A stretch of DNA of 64,000 nucleotides from Bradyrhizobium jicamae (GTDB lineage: Bacteria; Pseudomonadota; Alphaproteobacteria; Rhizobiales; Xanthobacteraceae): positions 1 through 64,000 of the forward strand of contig NZ_JAFCKQ010000038.1 in assembly GCF_018130215.1 (NCBI RefSeq), written 5' to 3'. The translations under genes were made by a program, and so were the position numbers. Under the pieces are notes generated by a model. That model was given only the letters and a program-made list of their open reading frames with translations. It was not told the origin of the DNA and ran no database searches. This document shows, piece after piece, positions 50,041 through 59,669 of the stretch. Position 1 is the first letter of the stretch. Every line of letters begins with the position of its first letter.

Positions 50041-52371
50041 ATGATGCGTGACCGTTCGAACAACCGTCGGGGATACGACCGCGTCTTGATGGCCGTCGCG
50101 GCGACATTCCTCACGGTGTCCGCGACCTCGGCCCTCGCGCAGGACACGCCGCGCGCAAGCGCCGCGGAACTCGCGATCGATGCAGCAATCCCGCGCCCCG
50201 AACCCGCCAACGTTCCACCGCCCACCGCGAGCGATTTCAAGCCGGATGCGACCGGAGCGCTGCCTGATACAGCGAAGGTATCGGATGCGAAGGCCACTGA
50301 TCCCAAGACCTCCGACAGCAAGACCTCCGACAGCAAGCCCTCCGACAGCAAGCCCTCCGACAATCAACCGACCGAGCCGAGCACCGCTGCAAAGGCGGTC
50401 GAGCCGAAGCCGGGCGATGTCGCGACCACGCCAGCGACCGACACCAAATCCACCGAGACGAAGTCAACCGAGACCAAGCCCCTCGAGGCACCGAAGACCG
50501 ACACCGCGGTCGCGCCGCCGGCTGCCGCCCCCGCAGCTGAAACCGCCACCGCGCCAGCGGCCACGCCTGCCCCCGCCACCGCGGCTGCACCGGCAGCCGA
50601 GCCCGCCAAGGAGCCGGTCAAGGCCGCCAGCAACGTGCCCGCCGACGACCAGCCCGTCGCCGACAAGCTCCGCGAGATGCTGGCCAGCAAGACGCTGCGC
50701 GCCTTCGACCGCAAGGTCGAGCGCGCGGCGGCCGAGAAGTTCTACTCGGCCCGGGACTACGCGCCGGTGTTCACGAAGTCCGGCAAGCTGACCGATACCG
50801 CCAAGGGCGTGATTGCTCGCCTGAAGGACGCCGCCTCCGACGGACTCAACCCGGCCGACTATCCGGTGCCGGATTTCACGGCCGCGACCTCGCCGGACGC
50901 GCTCGCCGACGCCGAGCTGAAGCTTGCCGCAAGCATGCTGGACTATGCCCGCCAGGCGCAGAGCGGCCGCATGCACTGGTCGCAGTTGTCGGCGGACATC
51001 CAATATCCCGAACATCCGATCGATGCATCGGAAGTGCTGGCCAACGTGACCTCCGCAAAGGATGCGTCTGCCGCGCTCGACAGCTACAACCCGCCGCAGA
51101 AGCTCTACAAGGAGCTCAAGAAGAAGCTTGCCGAGTTGCGCGGCCAGGGCGACGGCCCCGTCATCACGATCGCGGATGGACCCGCGCTGAGATACATGCC
51201 AGCCCGCGGCAAGAAGCAGGCTGCGGTCGAGATGGACGATCCGCGCGTGCCGGACCTGCGCACCAAGCTCGGCATCACGGAAAACGCCGACAGCACGAAG
51301 TACGACGCGGCCGTAGCCAGGGCGGTCGAGAAGTTCCAGGACAGCGTCGAGCTGAAGCCGACGGGCATTCTGGACGATCGCACCGTGAGGGCACTGAACA
51401 GCCCGAAGCGGGACAAGCAGATCGACACCGTGATCGTCAACATGGAGCGCTGGCGCTGGTTGCCGCGCCAGCTCGGCGCGGCCAGTGTCGGCAACGCCTA
51501 TGTGATCCTCAACATCCCCGACTACACGCTGAAGGTGATGCAGAACGGTGCGCAGGTCTGGACTACGCGCGTCGTGACCGGCAAGCCCGGCCAGCACGCC
51601 ACGCCGCTTTTGACCGAGACGATGAAGTACATCACGGTCAACCCGACCTGGAACGTGCCGCCCTCGATCATCTACAACGAATATCTGCCGGCCCTGCAGC
51701 AGGATCCGACCGTGCTGCAGCGGATGGGCCTCAAGCTCGAGCGCGACCGCGACGGCTCGATCCACATCTCGCAGCCGCCGGGTGAGGCCAACGCACTTGG
51801 CCGCATCCGCTTCAACTTCCCGAACAAGTTCCTGGTCTATCAGCACGACACGCCGGACAAGTACCTGTTCGCCAAGGAAGAGCGTGCCTACAGCCATGGC
51901 TGCATGCGCGTGCAGAACCCCGATCAGTACGCCTCCGTGCTGCTCAATATCACCGAGCCGAACGAACATTACACGCCGGAGCGGATCCGCAGCATGTACG
52001 GATCGAACGAGGTCGACCTGAAGTTCCCGACACCGATCCCGGTGAACATCACCTACCAGACCGCGTTCGTGGACGACGCCGGCAAGCTGCAATTCCGCAA
52101 GGACGTCTACGGCCGCGACGCCACCATGCTGTCGCTGCTGAAGAACAGCCGCGGCAAGGATCTGGAAGCGGTCGTGGCGCACGCGCAGCCGAGCTACTCG
52201 CGGCCGCCGAGCAGCAGCTTGCCCGCTGGCGTGAATGTTGCCGGCGACAACGGCAGCTGGAATTCCGGACCAAACTTCTTCGAGCGCCTGTTCGGGGGAT
52301 TCGGACAACCGGAGCCGCAGCCGGCCCGTCGCGGTCAGGCCCAGCAGCAGCGCCGGGTCTATACCCGTTAA
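50041..52371 (+). CDS. L,D-transpeptidase with peptidoglycan-binding domain
   Basis: 776-aa secreted or membrane-attached wall enzyme. Signal peptide VLMAVAATFLTVSATSALAQ. Then about 200 disordered residues with a five-residue tandem (SDSKT/P) and Pro/Ala-rich repeats, a scaffold region (about 215-400), a peptidoglycan-binding helix bundle (RTKLGITENADSTKYDAAVARAVEKFQDS), and a YkuD domain with the catalytic motif SHGCMR, Cys621 and His619. Makes 3-3 cross-links in peptidoglycan, like the E. coli LdtD family. Start ATG 50041; the frame is open upstream but has no signal sequence there. Confidence 0.9.
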   Translation: MMRDRSNNRRGYDRVLMAVAATFLTVSATSALAQDTPRASAAELAIDAAIPRPEPANVPPPTASDFKPDATGALPDTAKVSDAKATDPKTSDSKTSDSKPSDSKPSDNQPTEPSTAAKAVEPKPGDVATTPATDTKSTETKSTETKPLEAPKTDTAVAPPAAAPAAETATAPAATPAPATAAAPAAEPAKEPVKAASNVPADDQPVADKLREMLASKTLRAFDRKVERAAAEKFYSARDYAPVFTKSGKLTDTAKGVIARLKDAASDGLNPADYPVPDFTAATSPDALADAELKLAASMLDYARQAQSGRMHWSQLSADIQYPEHPIDASEVLANVTSAKDASAALDSYNPPQKLYKELKKKLAELRGQGDGPVITIADGPALRYMPARGKKQAAVEMDDPRVPDLRTKLGITENADSTKYDAAVARAVEKFQDSVELKPTGILDDRTVRALNSPKRDKQIDTVIVNMERWRWLPRQLGAASVGNAYVILNIPDYTLKVMQNGAQVWTTRVVTGKPGQHATPLLTETMKYITVNPTWNVPPSIIYNEYLPALQQDPTVLQRMGLKLERDRDGSIHISQPPGEANALGRIRFNFPNKFLVYQHDTPDKYLFAKEERAYSHGCMRVQNPDQYASVLLNITEPNEHYTPERIRSMYGSNEVDLKFPTPIPVNITYQTAFVDDAGKLQFRKDVYGRDATMLSLLKNSRGKDLEAVVAHAQPSYSRPPSSSLPAGVNVAGDNGSWNSGPNFFERLFGGFGQPEPQPARRGQAQQQRRVYTR
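50305..50364 (+). repeat. 15-bp coding tandem repeat
   Basis: Four copies of a 15-bp unit (AAGACCTCCGACAGC, AAGCCCTCCGACAGC and one variant) starting at 50305, 50320, 50335 and 50350. Encodes the KTSDS/KPSDS repeats in the disordered part of the transpeptidase. Confidence 0.9.
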
Positions 52372-52634
52372 TTCACCGCAGGGCTGATTCCGGTAAATTT
52401 TGAAGTGAAATCAACGAATTCGCCGCCTTAGCGAGATCGTTTGTGTTAACTATTATCCATCGCCGCTTCGGCACTGGGCACGTTTTTGCCACACTCGACC
52501 AGTTAGTTAAGCCTAACTTGGGGGCGGGTCGGTAAACCTCGGTTAACCGTCCCGCTTTAAGAAAGCGTTCACCGTCTTCTGCAGGGGGTCTGCGAAGATG
52601 CCGATCGAACGCTCGTCGACTGGGTGGGCTCAAA

Positions 52635-54227
52635 GTGCTGGCTGTTCTCGCACGCCGCTTCTATCCGCTGTCGCTGCCGAAGGCCGGGTACCAAGTGGGC
52701 CTGACCTCGCTGCTGCTGCTTGCGGGAGCCGGATCCGTCCACGACGCCACCGCGCTGAACGAAACCCGCACCCTTTCCTTCCACCACACCCATTCCGGCG
52801 AAGACCTCACCATCACCTTCAAGCGGGACGGCCGCTATGACGAAGCCGCGCTGAAGCAGCTCAATCACTATTTGCGCGACTGGCGCACCCAGGACGAGAC
52901 GGTGATGGACCGTCACCTGTTCGATATCCTCTGGGAAGTCTATCGCGACGTCGACGGCAAGCAGCCGATCCAGATCGTCTCCTCCTACCGCTCCCCCGCC
53001 ACCAACGCCATGCTCCGCCGCCGCTCCTCGGGCGTTGCGCGTCACAGCCAGCACATGCTGGGGCATGCGATGGACTTCTACATTCCCGGCGTGCCGCTGG
53101 AGCAGATCCGCTACGCCGGACTCCGCTTGCAGCGCGGCGGCGTCGGCTTCTATCCGACCTCCGGCTCCCCGTTCGTCCATCTCGACACCGGCAGCATCCG
53201 CCATTGGCCGCGCATGACGCATGATCAGCTGGTCAAGGTGTTCCCCGACGGCCGCACCGTGCATATCCCGACCGACGGCACACCGCTGAAGGGATACGAG
53301 CTCGCCAAGGCCGATATCGAGCGACGCGGTAACGGCGACGATGCCGCGACCGTCGCCAGGCCCAGCCTGTTCGCCAGGCTGTTCGGGGCCGGCAAGTCCG
53401 ATGATGACGACGATGCTGGCGCCGCCGACGCGAGCGACAGGCCGGCGGCGAACGCCGTGGTCGCCGCCGCGATCCCGGCCAAGTCCGCCGATCCCGTTCC
53501 GATGCCGCGCGCCAAGCCGCAGATCGCGGCCGCGATCCGGCTCGCCGCAGCCGACGCCCAGCTCGTGCCGTCGCCGAAGGCCAAGCCGGAGGTTCTGGAT
53601 GCCGCCGCGAGCGAGCCGAAGCCGCAATCGCCCAGCGACATCATCAACGCGCGCGGGTTCTGGGGGGACGATGCCGCCGGGCCCAAGCAGGCCTCGCCGG
53701 CCCAGATCGCCGCGCTGAAGGCGCGTGAGGCGCTCGAAGCCGCCGATCCGCAGGCCACCGCCAGCGTCAAGGACAATTTCAACAGGGCACTCGCCTACGC
53801 GCCGGCGGCTTCCTCGCCGGTCGATCGCGCCAATATCGTCGCGGCGACCGCGCCGATCCCGCGCAGCGTGCGCCCGATCCGCAATGCGGCGGCAGCCGCC
53901 ACCGAGATCAACACCGTGGTGGCGAAGGGCGCGCAGGGCCAGGGCGTGGTGACCACATCCGCGCGCATCTCCGCCGCCAAGAGCAACGACAGCTGGATGC
54001 GCGTCGTGATGCTGGCCCCGAGCGCCAGCAATGGCATGCTGACCACCGTGCTCGGCGACACCGACATGGGCCTGATGCGCCAGCATTTCGTGAAGCCGGA
54101 GGCCACCGTCACCATGACCTTCTCGGATGATCCGATGATGGGCATGACCTGCGACCGCTTCTCGGGGACCGCGACCGCGGTGCTGCCGACCCAGCCGTTC
54201 GTGATGCGCACCGCCTCGCTGCGCTAG
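52635..54227 (+). CDS. DUF882 (peptidase M15-like) cell-wall protein
   Basis: 530-aa envelope protein. N-terminal hydrophobic export segment (VGLTSLLLLAGAGSVHDATA), then the DUF882 domain with zinc-type motif HSQHMLGHAMD (His137, His144, Asp147) and a downstream His182 in HLD, as in the M15 peptidases and E. coli MepK (YcbK), which cleaves L,D-made cross-links. From about residue 215 a long Ala/Pro/Lys-rich region of unknown role, with a last conserved part (SWMRVVMLAPSASNGMLTTVLGDTDM). GTG start at 52635. Follows the L,D-transpeptidase gene (263-bp gap), same strand; the pair may make and cut the same bonds. Confidence 0.85.
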   Translation: MLAVLARRFYPLSLPKAGYQVGLTSLLLLAGAGSVHDATALNETRTLSFHHTHSGEDLTITFKRDGRYDEAALKQLNHYLRDWRTQDETVMDRHLFDILWEVYRDVDGKQPIQIVSSYRSPATNAMLRRRSSGVARHSQHMLGHAMDFYIPGVPLEQIRYAGLRLQRGGVGFYPTSGSPFVHLDTGSIRHWPRMTHDQLVKVFPDGRTVHIPTDGTPLKGYELAKADIERRGNGDDAATVARPSLFARLFGAGKSDDDDDAGAADASDRPAANAVVAAAIPAKSADPVPMPRAKPQIAAAIRLAAADAQLVPSPKAKPEVLDAAASEPKPQSPSDIINARGFWGDDAAGPKQASPAQIAALKAREALEAADPQATASVKDNFNRALAYAPAASSPVDRANIVAATAPIPRSVRPIRNAAAAATEINTVVAKGAQGQGVVTTSARISAAKSNDSWMRVVMLAPSASNGMLTTVLGDTDMGLMRQHFVKPEATVTMTFSDDPMMGMTCDRFSGTATAVLPTQPFVMRTASLR

Positions 54228-54275
54228 GGCAATTTCGCTCGAGAACGCTCCAGGTCCAGGCTCAAGATATCATCG

Positions 54276-56042
54276 TCAGGCCGGCAATCCTGCCTTGAGC
54301 AGGCCGGCTTCGTAGCGCGCCCGGTCCGGCTCCCGCTTGTAGTGCTGGGTCGCGAGATGCGTGGCGACCGAGAAACCCGGCTCGCGCTTCAGCACCTCTG
54401 CGGCGTGCGCGGCGGCCGCCACCGCATTGCCCATCTGCGCCAGCGTCGCCGCGAGGAAGGCGTGGTGGGTGTGGTCGGGCCGCGTGATCCGCGAGAACGC
54501 CTCGGCCGCATCCGCGTATTTCTCGGCGCAGTAGCAGGCCCGACCGAGATGGCTCCAGAACCGCTCCGGATGGAACGGGTTGAGGCGCATCGCCCGCTTG
54601 ATCCAATCGATGCCCTCCTCCGGCCGCCCAAGCCATGTCAGGAGTTCGCCCTGCTGTACGACCACGAGGTCGTAATTCGGGTTCAGCGCAAGCGCGCGCT
54701 CCTGATGGAAGGTTGCCTTGTCGTGGTTGTCGCGGTTGAGGTTGAGCGCGGCGAGGATCCGGTGAACGTCGCTATCGTTGTCATCGAGCTTGAGCGCGAT
54801 CTCGAGCTCTGCCGCGACCTGCGCGAAGGTCGCGTCGCGATCCTCGCACCAGTTATAGACCCATGTCTGCCCGAGCACGCAGGCCCGCCACGCGTGTGCA
54901 TGCGCGTAGCTCGGGTCGAGCACGATGGCCCGATCGAGCAGTCGCTGCGCCTCGAAATTGTCGTCGCGTGCGGAGCGATGATGCAGCACCTTGGCGGCCA
55001 GCACGCACTCATAGGCCGCCATGTTGTCGGTCGGCTGGCGCTTCACGCGGTCATGGGCGGCAGCCTCGACGCGGCCCGGCAAGGTCGACACGATCGCGCG
55101 GGTCATCTCGTCCTGGATGGCGAAGATGTCGGCAAGCTCGCGGTCGTAGCGTTCGGCCCAGACGTGCCGGTCGGCCTCGGCATCGATCAGCTGCACCGTG
55201 ACACGGATCCGCTCGCCCGCCTTCCGCACGCTGCCCTCCAGCACGTAGTCGACGGCGAACTCCTTTGCGACGTCCTGCACCCTCACGGCCTTGCCCTTGT
55301 ACACGAAGGTCGAGTTGCGCGAGATCACCAGCAGGTCGTGGAAGCGCGACAGCTCGGTGATGATGTCCTCGGTGAGGCCGTCGGCGAAGAATTCCTGCTC
55401 GGGGTCGCCGCTCATGTTGACGAGCGGCAGCACGGCAATCGACGGTTTCTTGGCGACGATCCGGGCACTCGTCGCGCCCTTCGCCGACGCGGGAATGCCC
55501 TCGGCATCCTGTTCGAGACGGACACGGAACACCCGGATCGGGCGCGTGATGTTCTTGACGGTCTGGTCGCCGAGATCCTCGAAGCTGAGCTCCTCCAGGC
55601 GATCGCCGACCTGATCGCGGACTGCACCGGAAACGCAGATGCCGCCGGGCTCGGCCAGCACCTCGAGGCGCGAGGCGACATTGACGCCGTCGCCGAATAT
55701 GTCGGCGCCGTCGACGATGACGTCGCCGAGATTGACGCCGATGCGAAACTGCATCCATCGCGCCGGCGCCACGTCGGCGTTGCGCTTGGCCATCCGGCGC
55801 TGGATCTCGGCCGCACACAGCACCGCATCGACGACGCTGTGGAACTCGACCAGCAGGCCGTCGCCGGTGGTCTTGATGATGCGGCCGCGATTCTTGGCGA
55901 TGGCCGGGTCGATCAACTCGATCCGATGGGTCTTGAGGCGCGCAAGGGTGCCCGTCTCGTCAGCCTCCATGAGCCGACTAAAGCCGACCATGTCGGCGGC
56001 GAGGACCGCAGCGAGCCGCCGCTCTGGTCCTGGCACGTCCAT
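54276..56042 (-). CDS. Class III adenylate cyclase with TPR tail
   Basis: 588 aa. Catalytic domain at about 8-180 with RRLAAVLAADMVGFSRLM (metal Asp), KTTGDGLLVEF (Lys for base recognition), RIGVNLGDV and DGVNVASRLEVL (Asp and Arg/Asn sites), all intact, so a real cAMP-forming enzyme is likely. Then a TolB-like region (SIAVLPLVNMSGDPEQEFFADGLTEDIITELSR) near 200-330, and TPR-like repeats to the end. Soluble. I use ATG 56042; the frame extends to a TTG at 56102 without support. Architecture is common in rhizobia. Convergent with the DUF882 gene. Confidence 0.9.
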   Translation of the reverse strand: MDVPGPERRLAAVLAADMVGFSRLMEADETGTLARLKTHRIELIDPAIAKNRGRIIKTTGDGLLVEFHSVVDAVLCAAEIQRRMAKRNADVAPARWMQFRIGVNLGDVIVDGADIFGDGVNVASRLEVLAEPGGICVSGAVRDQVGDRLEELSFEDLGDQTVKNITRPIRVFRVRLEQDAEGIPASAKGATSARIVAKKPSIAVLPLVNMSGDPEQEFFADGLTEDIITELSRFHDLLVISRNSTFVYKGKAVRVQDVAKEFAVDYVLEGSVRKAGERIRVTVQLIDAEADRHVWAERYDRELADIFAIQDEMTRAIVSTLPGRVEAAAHDRVKRQPTDNMAAYECVLAAKVLHHRSARDDNFEAQRLLDRAIVLDPSYAHAHAWRACVLGQTWVYNWCEDRDATFAQVAAELEIALKLDDNDSDVHRILAALNLNRDNHDKATFHQERALALNPNYDLVVVQQGELLTWLGRPEEGIDWIKRAMRLNPFHPERFWSHLGRACYCAEKYADAAEAFSRITRPDHTHHAFLAATLAQMGNAVAAAAHAAEVLKREPGFSVATHLATQHYKREPDRARYEAGLLKAGLPA

Positions 56043-56148
56043 GGGAATGATCTGCCCGGTTACCTCGCCGCGCAGCCTAGCAAAATCCGGAAACCGTCCC
56101 AAGCACCTTTAGGGCCTTCAAACGGCGTCTCGAGCCCGGCCCCGCGGC

Positions 56149-56418
56149 TCACAGCATGCCGAGCGCCTGCATATAGGTCTCCAGGATGGTTTCCTGTTCC
56201 TGGCGCTCGTTCGGGTCCTGCTTGCGCAGACGGATGATGGCGCGCAGCGCCTTGACGTCGAAACCGTTGCCCTTGCTCTCGGCATAGACGTCACGGATGT
56301 CGTCCGAGATCGTCTTCTTCTCTTCTTCCAGCCGTTCGATGCGCTCGATGATGGACTTGAGCTGGTCCTTGGCAAATCGCGTTGCGGGCTCTTCCTTGAC
56401 GGCGGCAGACATGGCCAT
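56149..56418 (-). CDS. gapR: GapR (DUF2312) nucleoid-associated protein
   Basis: 89-aa DNA-binding protein. FAKDQLKSIIERIERLEEEKKTISDDIRDVYAESKGNGFDVKALRAIIRLRKQDPNERQEQETILETYMQALGM is the DUF2312/GapR pattern almost from end to end. In Caulobacter GapR clamps overtwisted AT-rich DNA ahead of polymerases and is needed for replication. ATG 56418 is supported by AGGAG upstream; two residues in, another Met is possible. Stands alone between the cyclase and DUF1244 genes. Confidence 0.93.
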   Translation of the reverse strand: MAMSAAVKEEPATRFAKDQLKSIIERIERLEEEKKTISDDIRDVYAESKGNGFDVKALRAIIRLRKQDPNERQEQETILETYMQALGML

Positions 56419-56586
56419 CGCGCACTCCTGAACTGGCATTGAAATGTCACGCGAATACGCGTCGCGCGCACCGCTTGTTGCGGTTGACCCTCGATTTTGG
56501 GGGGCCTTCCGTCAAGGAAACATCGCGCTCATCCACAGCGCGCCCACAGGAGATGCGGGTGACTGCGGGAACGACGTCACATTGGC

Positions 56587-56889
56587 TTAATGTCCGGGAT
56601 GGGCCTTCTTCATCGCGGCGAGTTGCTCCGCCGTCGCTGTGCCCTGGTATTTCGCCTTCCACTCCTCGTAGGGCATGCCGTAGACCGCCTCGCGGCTCTC
56701 GTCCTTGCTCACTGTGATGCCGTTGGCATCGGCCGCTTCCTTCATCCAGTTCGACAGGCAATTGCGGCAGAAGCCGGCCAGGTTCATCAGGTCGATATTC
56801 TGGACATCGGTCCGATTGCGCAGATGCTCGACGAGGCGCCGGAACACCGCGGCTTCAAGTTCTGTTCTGGTTTTGTCGTCAATGTCCAT
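56587..56889 (-). CDS. DUF1244 family protein
   Basis: 100-aa soluble helical protein. The motif FRRLVEHLRNRTDVQNIDLMNLAGFCRNCLSNWMKEAA, with FCRNC, identifies the DUF1244 family found across Alpha- and Gammaproteobacteria. The two close cysteines could bind a metal or be redox active. C-terminal half GMPYEEWKAKYQGTATAEQLAAMKKAHPGH is also conserved, ending in His. Function unknown. Single gene; ATG 56889. Confidence 0.9.
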   Translation of the reverse strand: MDIDDKTRTELEAAVFRRLVEHLRNRTDVQNIDLMNLAGFCRNCLSNWMKEAADANGITVSKDESREAVYGMPYEEWKAKYQGTATAEQLAAMKKAHPGH

Positions 56890-57085
56890 CGCCGTGATCC
56901 CAGTTTGTGATCCGCACCATATTGATATCAGGTGGGAATTGTCACAGATTTTGCTACATCACCGCGCAAGAACGGGTCCAGACCTTCACACCCGCCCTCC
57001 CATAGCGTGGGAAACGCGTTCCCCTTCCGTTGACAGTTCCCGCCGGGCACGCGAAATCGTCAATGATTTGATATAGCTTCGCCGC

Positions 57086-57691
57086 ATGACTGCAACAAAT
57101 TCTCCCGTCTCAATTCGCCACGCCGCCCGCATCGTGCCGGCCGGCCTGCTACCGGTGCTGACGCTCGTTGCCGCGTCCCTGTGGACCAGCCCGGCGGCCG
57201 CCGATTTCCGGCTGTGCAACAACACCTCGAGCCGGGTCGGAATCGCGCTCGGCTACAAGGATGCCGAGGGCTGGACCACCGAAGGCTGGTGGAACGTGTC
57301 GTCGCGGAGCTGTGAAACGCTGCTGCGCGGCAATCTGGTCGCGCGCTATTATTACATCTACGCCCTCGACTATGACCGTGGCGGCGAATGGTCCGGCCAG
57401 GCCTTCATGTGCTCGCGGGACAAGGAATTCACCATCAAGGGCACCGATAATTGCCTGGCGCGGGGTTTTGACCGCACCGGCTTCTTCGAGGTCGATACCG
57501 GCGAGCAGCGTGCATGGACCGTCCAACTGACCGAAGCCAACGAACAACAGCCGCAGAAACTGCCGGGAATGCCGGGCGGAGTCGGCCCGGGAAGTCCGGG
57601 AACGATGCCGGGCCTGTCAAACCCGCCGCCGGGCGCAGCGCCACCGGGCGCGTCTGGTCTGCCACCAGCCGCACCCGGAAACAAACAATGA
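57086..57691 (+). CDS. DUF1036 exported protein
   Basis: 201 aa. Signal peptide ending in SPAAA-D (about residue 39), then the DUF1036 domain DFRLCNNTSSRVGIALGYKDAEGWTTEGWWNVSSRSC...CLARGFDRTGFFEVDTGEQRAWTVQL, and a C-terminal Pro/Gly-rich tail (PGMPGGVGPGSPG). The four cysteines may form disulfides in the periplasm. The stop codon overlaps the start of the pyruvate kinase gene (ATGA), so the two are translationally coupled, an odd pairing. Function unknown. ATG 57086. Confidence 0.88.
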   Translation: MTATNSPVSIRHAARIVPAGLLPVLTLVAASLWTSPAAADFRLCNNTSSRVGIALGYKDAEGWTTEGWWNVSSRSCETLLRGNLVARYYYIYALDYDRGGEWSGQAFMCSRDKEFTIKGTDNCLARGFDRTGFFEVDTGEQRAWTVQLTEANEQQPQKLPGMPGGVGPGSPGTMPGLSNPPPGAAPPGASGLPPAAPGNKQ

Positions 57692-59127
57692 GACGCCTGC
57701 GCCGCATCAAGATCCTCGCAACGCTCGGCCCCGCCTCTTCAGACAGTGCGATGATCCGCAAGCTGTTCGAGGCCGGTGCCGACGTGTTCCGCATCAACAT
57801 GAGCCACACCCCGCACGACAAGATGCGGGAGCTGGTCAAGACCATCCGCAGCGTCGAATCGAGCTATGGACGGCCGATCGGCATCCTGGTCGATCTGCAG
57901 GGGCCGAAGCTGCGCCTCGGCGCTTTCGAGAATGGCTCGACCCAGCTCAACAACGGCCAGACCTTCATCCTCGATTCCGACAAGACCCCGGGCGACAACA
58001 GCCGCGTGCAGCTTCCGCACCCGGAGATCCTTGCCGCGCTCCGGCCCGGCCACGCGCTGCTGCTCGACGACGGCAAGGTGCGGCTGATCGCCGAGGAGAC
58101 CTCGCCCGAGCGCGCGGTGACGCGCGTCGTGATCGGCGGCAAGATGTCGGACCGCAAGGGCGTCAGCCTGCCCGACACCGACCTGCCGGTCTCGGCGATG
58201 ACGCCGAAGGACCGGGCCGATCTGGAGGCCGCGCTGCCGACCGGAATCGACTGGGTCGCGCTGTCCTTCGTGCAGCGGGCCGAGGACGTGATCGAAGCCA
58301 AGAAGATGATCCGCGGCCGCGCCGCTGTCATGGCCAAGATCGAGAAACCGCAGGCGATCGACCGCCTCGCAGACATCATCGACGCCTCCGACGCGCTGAT
58401 GGTGGCGCGCGGCGATCTCGGCGTCGAGTTGCCGCTGGAGCGGGTGCCCAGCCTGCAGAAGCAGATGACCCGGATGGCGCGCCGCGCCGGCAAGCCGGTC
58501 GTGGTCGCGACGCAGATGCTGGAGTCGATGATCCAGGCACCGGTGCCGACGCGCGCCGAGGTCTCCGACGTCGCCACCGCGGTCTACGAAGGCGCCGATG
58601 CCATCATGCTGTCGGCGGAATCCGCCGCCGGAAAATTCCCGGTGGAGGCGGTCTCGACCATGAACCGCATCGGGGAGGAAGTGGAGCGCGACCCGAATTA
58701 CCGCGGCGTGATCAACGCGCAGCGCGTCGACCCCGAACCGACGGTGGGCGATGCCATCGCCGATGCGGCGCGACAGATCGCCGAGACGCTCGATCTCTCC
58801 GCGATCATCTGCTGGACCTCGTCGGGCTCGACCGCGATCCGCGTGGCGCGCGAGCGGCCCAAGGTGCCGGTGGTCGCGATCACGCCGAATCTCGTCACCG
58901 GCCGCAAGCTTTCGGCGGTGTGGGGCGTGCATTGCGTGGTCGCCGAGGATGCCCAGAATCTCGACGACATGGTCAGCCGCGCCGGCTCGATCGCCTTCCG
59001 CGACGGTTTTGCAAAGGCCGGCCAGCGCGTCATCATCGTCGCCGGCGTGCCGCTGCGCGCGCCGGGCACCACCAACATGCTGCGCATCGCGTCAGTGGGG
59101 CCGAACGGCGACGCCGAGGCGATGTGA
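57688..59127 (+). CDS. pyk: Pyruvate kinase
   Basis: 479-aa glycolytic enzyme converting PEP and ADP to pyruvate and ATP. MRRLRRIKILATLGPASSDSAMIRKLFEAGADVFRINMSH is the standard N-terminus; barrel motifs DLQGPKLRLG, SFVQRAEDV, KIEKPQAIDRLADII (Lys and Glu of the active site), DALMVARGDLGVELP and VVATQMLESMI are intact; the C-terminal regulatory domain is present. ATG 57688 lies on the stop of the DUF1036 gene. Weak hairpin follows. Confidence 0.96.
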   Translation: MRRLRRIKILATLGPASSDSAMIRKLFEAGADVFRINMSHTPHDKMRELVKTIRSVESSYGRPIGILVDLQGPKLRLGAFENGSTQLNNGQTFILDSDKTPGDNSRVQLPHPEILAALRPGHALLLDDGKVRLIAEETSPERAVTRVVIGGKMSDRKGVSLPDTDLPVSAMTPKDRADLEAALPTGIDWVALSFVQRAEDVIEAKKMIRGRAAVMAKIEKPQAIDRLADIIDASDALMVARGDLGVELPLERVPSLQKQMTRMARRAGKPVVVATQMLESMIQAPVPTRAEVSDVATAVYEGADAIMLSAESAAGKFPVEAVSTMNRIGEEVERDPNYRGVINAQRVDPEPTVGDAIADAARQIAETLDLSAIICWTSSGSTAIRVARERPKVPVVAITPNLVTGRKLSAVWGVHCVVAEDAQNLDDMVSRAGSIAFRDGFAKAGQRVIIVAGVPLRAPGTTNMLRIASVGPNGDAEAM

Positions 59128-59140
59128 CCGTGTCCCATCG

Positions 59141-59163
59141 TTCCGGGTTTACCCGGCCCGGAA
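59141..59163. terminator. Weak hairpin after pyruvate kinase
   Basis: TTCCGGG (59141-59147) pairs with CCCGGAA (59157-59163); no T-run. Lies between convergent pyk and OsmC genes. Confidence 0.35.
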
Positions 59164-59175
59164 GTGGAAGTCGGA

Positions 59176-59604
59176 TCAGCCCTGCAATGTCGCCTCGAGC
59201 GTGATCTTGGTATTGAGCAGTTTCGACACCGGGCACCCCGCCTTGGCCTTGCCGGCGAGCTCCTGAAAGGTCGCGTTGTCGGCGCCCGGGATCTTTGCGC
59301 TCAGCGCCAGATGGACCGAGGTGATGGCGAAGCCGTCGCCGACCTTTTCCAGCGTCACATCAGCCTTGGTCTCCATGTGCTCGGCCGTGAGCTTGGCTTC
59401 ACCGAGGATCAGCGACAGCGCCATCGTGAAGCAGGCGGCATGCGCCGCGCCGATCAATTCTTCGGGGTTCGAGCCCGGCTTGCCCTCGAAGCGGCTGGCG
59501 AAGCCATAGGGGTAGTCGGCCAGCGCGCCGCTCTTGGTCGAGATCGCGCCTTTGCCGTCCTTGATACCGCCCTGCCATTTGGCCGAGCCATGGGTCGTCG
59601 TCAT
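59176..59604 (-). CDS. OsmC-family peroxiredoxin
   Basis: 142-aa organic hydroperoxide reductase family protein. The two redox cysteines are in AAHAACFTMALS (with family Glu in NPEELIGAAHAACF) and in KAKAGCPVSKLLN. MTTTHGSAKWQGGIKDGKGAIS and the SGALADYPYGFASRFEGKPGSNPEEL pattern place it in the OsmC (rather than Ohr) group. Uses a thiol donor to detoxify peroxides. Single gene, convergent with pyk; TetR-family gene upstream on the same strand. Confidence 0.92.
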   Translation of the reverse strand: MTTTHGSAKWQGGIKDGKGAISTKSGALADYPYGFASRFEGKPGSNPEELIGAAHAACFTMALSLILGEAKLTAEHMETKADVTLEKVGDGFAITSVHLALSAKIPGADNATFQELAGKAKAGCPVSKLLNTKITLEATLQG

Positions 59605-59669
59605 GCCTTGCTCCCTGAGGTTGGTTGAACCCAGCCCTCAGGCTTACAACGCCAATACGACAGAAGTGT

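Noticed and set aside
50305..50364. Possible CRISPR-like array
   Set aside because: Contiguous 15-bp units in frame within a protein gene.
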